DNA of 45,989 nt from positions 55,084 through 101,072 of the forward strand of contig MNCI01028923.1 in assembly GCA_015680685.1 (NCBI GenBank), written 5' to 3'. The stretch comes from Gnetum montanum (taxonomy: Eukaryota > Streptophyta > Gnetopsida > Gnetales > Gnetaceae). Of the stretch, positions 44,501-45,989 are shown piece by piece; within the stretch, counting starts at the first letter, position 1; every line of letters starts with the position of its first letter. The position numbers were made by a program, and so were the translations under genes. A model generated the notes under the pieces. The model did not search any database and had not been told where the DNA came from. It worked only from the letters and a program-made list of their open reading frames with translations.

Positions 44501-44610
44501 TACCCCCATGACTAAAAGAAAACTCATCCTTGAGTTCGTTACAAAATATTGGGAAGGTATGGGATTATTGACTTGAATGACACTAATGGTGAATGGAGTG
44601 ACATGTGAAC
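44501..44610 (-). mobile_element. internal 3' end of a third Athila-like element
   Basis: Next to the LTR on its internal side lie the purine tract (CATGGGGGTA on the minus strand) and a stretch containing CAATAATCCCATACCT that matches copy A at about 6685-6700 and copy B at about 30770. Beyond about 44610 no match was recognised. Confidence 0.7.
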
Positions 44611-45932
44611 GGATCATCATTACAATACATGAAAAAATTAGTGTTTATAACAATAGGAGTGAACACTATACACATTTGACATCTAGCCTTATTTAGTAGT
44701 TGGGAGAGAAGAGAGAAGAAAGAGAGAGAGAAAAGAAGAAGTCCACTACTGTCGACGCCAAGATTTCACTTTTCGTTGTCCATCCATAAGCACGCCATCA
44801 ATCTTGTTCCTTGCATAGGTGCTTCAGCACCATTCCATTCCAACTGTTCCCTCCATATCTAATCCATTCTTGTATGATTGTTATCTGCACACACAACACA
44901 GTCTTATATTAGTAAGGATAAATGAATCACAATGCAGTTGATACCTTGCTTCAGTGTAAGGTCCATCGGCTGAGTTGTGATATGGTTGATGTGGATTCTG
45001 GAGATATAATACTGGTGACTACCCAAGGTTTAGGGGTTAGGAGAAATCAAAAAAATTGGACCAAGACCCCCATAACTAAGAGCGAACCTTCGGTAGCTAG
45101 AGAATGGAAAAGGAGAAGGAATAAAAAAGATGGAGAAAAAGAAACAATGGCCATGCCAATAAAATGGATGATAGGGATGAAAATGAATAAAATAAAAGTT
45201 GATTGTGAAAATCTTTAAGGAAAAGAAATTAACTGATGCACCAAATAGGAATGCTAGTGGGTCCTTTCCAAAGCAGGGTCATGCCCTTAATGCCCTGACA
45301 ATCCCACATTCAAAGAGTCCGTAGGCTCTAGAAATGCCATTTGGAAGAAAAAGTTAAAGTCTTAACCACAAGAATTTACCAAAAAGAAAACAATGCATCA
45401 ACCAAAATATAGACTATAGATACAACTGGCAATGAGGTGAGAAATGAAGAAAGAAGAATGGAAAGAAGAGAAATGGAATGGAGTCTCAAGAACAAGGTGG
45501 TGTACAGCCCCTTGTGTATTAATGGTTAATGTAACTTAGTAGATCTCATTCTAAATCCAGCCTCAAACAATCCACATCCAATGACTTCACATTAATACAT
45601 TTGGCCAATCCATCCTCCTGAAGTAACACGAATGCCTCCATCACAGAATCACCACCATTCCAAAGAAATGAAAAAGAAGAAAGGAGAAAGTAGGAAGCGA
45701 GAAGAGGCCTTAGTTAGAGGGAACATGTTTATTCAGTTCCATAACCAATGCTTGCAGCCCATATGATTATTTCGTCTAACAGATGTGCTTTAAATTCCCA
45801 CCTTTTTTTTGTTTTTCGCATGAAAACCACACCATGCAAAGACTTATTATTTTTATTAGCTCAACTTCCCAATATTGGAGCAGCATCAGAATGTTAAGGA
45901 AAACTTAAGAAGAGAACACCCAAGCACCTAAG
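44611..45932. other. unassigned stretch
   Basis: No recognised gene or element. A GA-rich microsatellite-like tract lies at 44702-44740. The 98-codon Lys-rich frame at 44922-45218 has no recognisable domain and ends in low complexity. Confidence 0.4.
44702..44740 (+). repeat. GA-rich low-complexity tract
   Basis: Imperfect (GA)n/(GAA)n run such as GAGAGAAGAAAGAGAGAGAG. Confidence 0.85.
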
Positions 45933-45933
45933 A

Positions 45934-45989
45934 GAATGGCTAGCACGAATGCATCAAATACCCTTGAATGGCTAGCATGAATGCATCAA
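45934..45989 (+). repeat. 24-bp direct repeat at window end
   Basis: GAATGGCTAGCA-GAATGCATCAA at 45934-45957 and again at 45966-45989, one base different, 32-bp period. The array may continue past the window. Confidence 0.85.

Noticed and set aside
1-45989. tRNA, rRNA, bacterial-type operons or terminators
   Set aside because: None seen; the only tRNA-like strings are primer binding sites of LTR elements.

Overview
This is a stretch of plant nuclear DNA made almost entirely of old, decayed transposable elements. It looks like repeat-filled intergenic DNA of a large-genome seed plant. I lean towards a gymnosperm because of the old nested LTR elements, the very long LTRs and a Helitron type unusual for flowering plants, but that is inference. 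I see no intact host gene. Nearly every coding frame is broken by stops, mostly TAG and TGA of the kind made by C-to-T change, while the frames themselves are largely kept.

Layout: (1) 1-7582 is the 3' part of an Athila-like LTR element, copy A, with gag, a second large ORF (ORF2) directly behind a splice-acceptor-like site, a polypurine tract and an LTR. It has no pol. (2) 7583-9780 holds a minus-strand gypsy RT/RNase H remnant and the last exons of a serine carboxypeptidase-like (SCPL) pseudogene. (3) 9781-19955 is a Tekay/Del-like gypsy element with 2.8-kb LTRs, followed to about 20690 by a second truncated gag of the same family. (4) 20965-21302 resumes the gypsy RT remnant. It is interrupted by a Ty1/copia element (21303-32458, ATAGG target duplications), which is itself interrupted inside RNase H by a second Athila-like element, copy B (25650-31870, GTAGA target duplications). 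(5) 32459-33811 continues the interrupted locus and holds the second SCPL pseudogene, with three clear exons. (6) 34898-35815 is a minisatellite. (7) About 36690-41301 is a plus-strand Helitron-type Rep/helicase pseudogene of the DUF6570 class with recognisable introns, followed by a 42-bp-arm hairpin. (8) 41783-45989 is mostly unassigned, with a possible LINE scrap and a third, minus-strand LTR fragment of the Athila-like family.

Order of events: two SCPL copies sharing the same downstream gypsy remnant came from a direct duplication. The first was cut by a Tekay element and by Athila-like copy A. The second was split by the copia element, which was later split by Athila-like copy B. Both Athila-like copies carry gag and ORF2 but no pol, so the family probably depended on enzymes from another element. 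All coordinates and comparisons were made by eye; no alignment or search was run.
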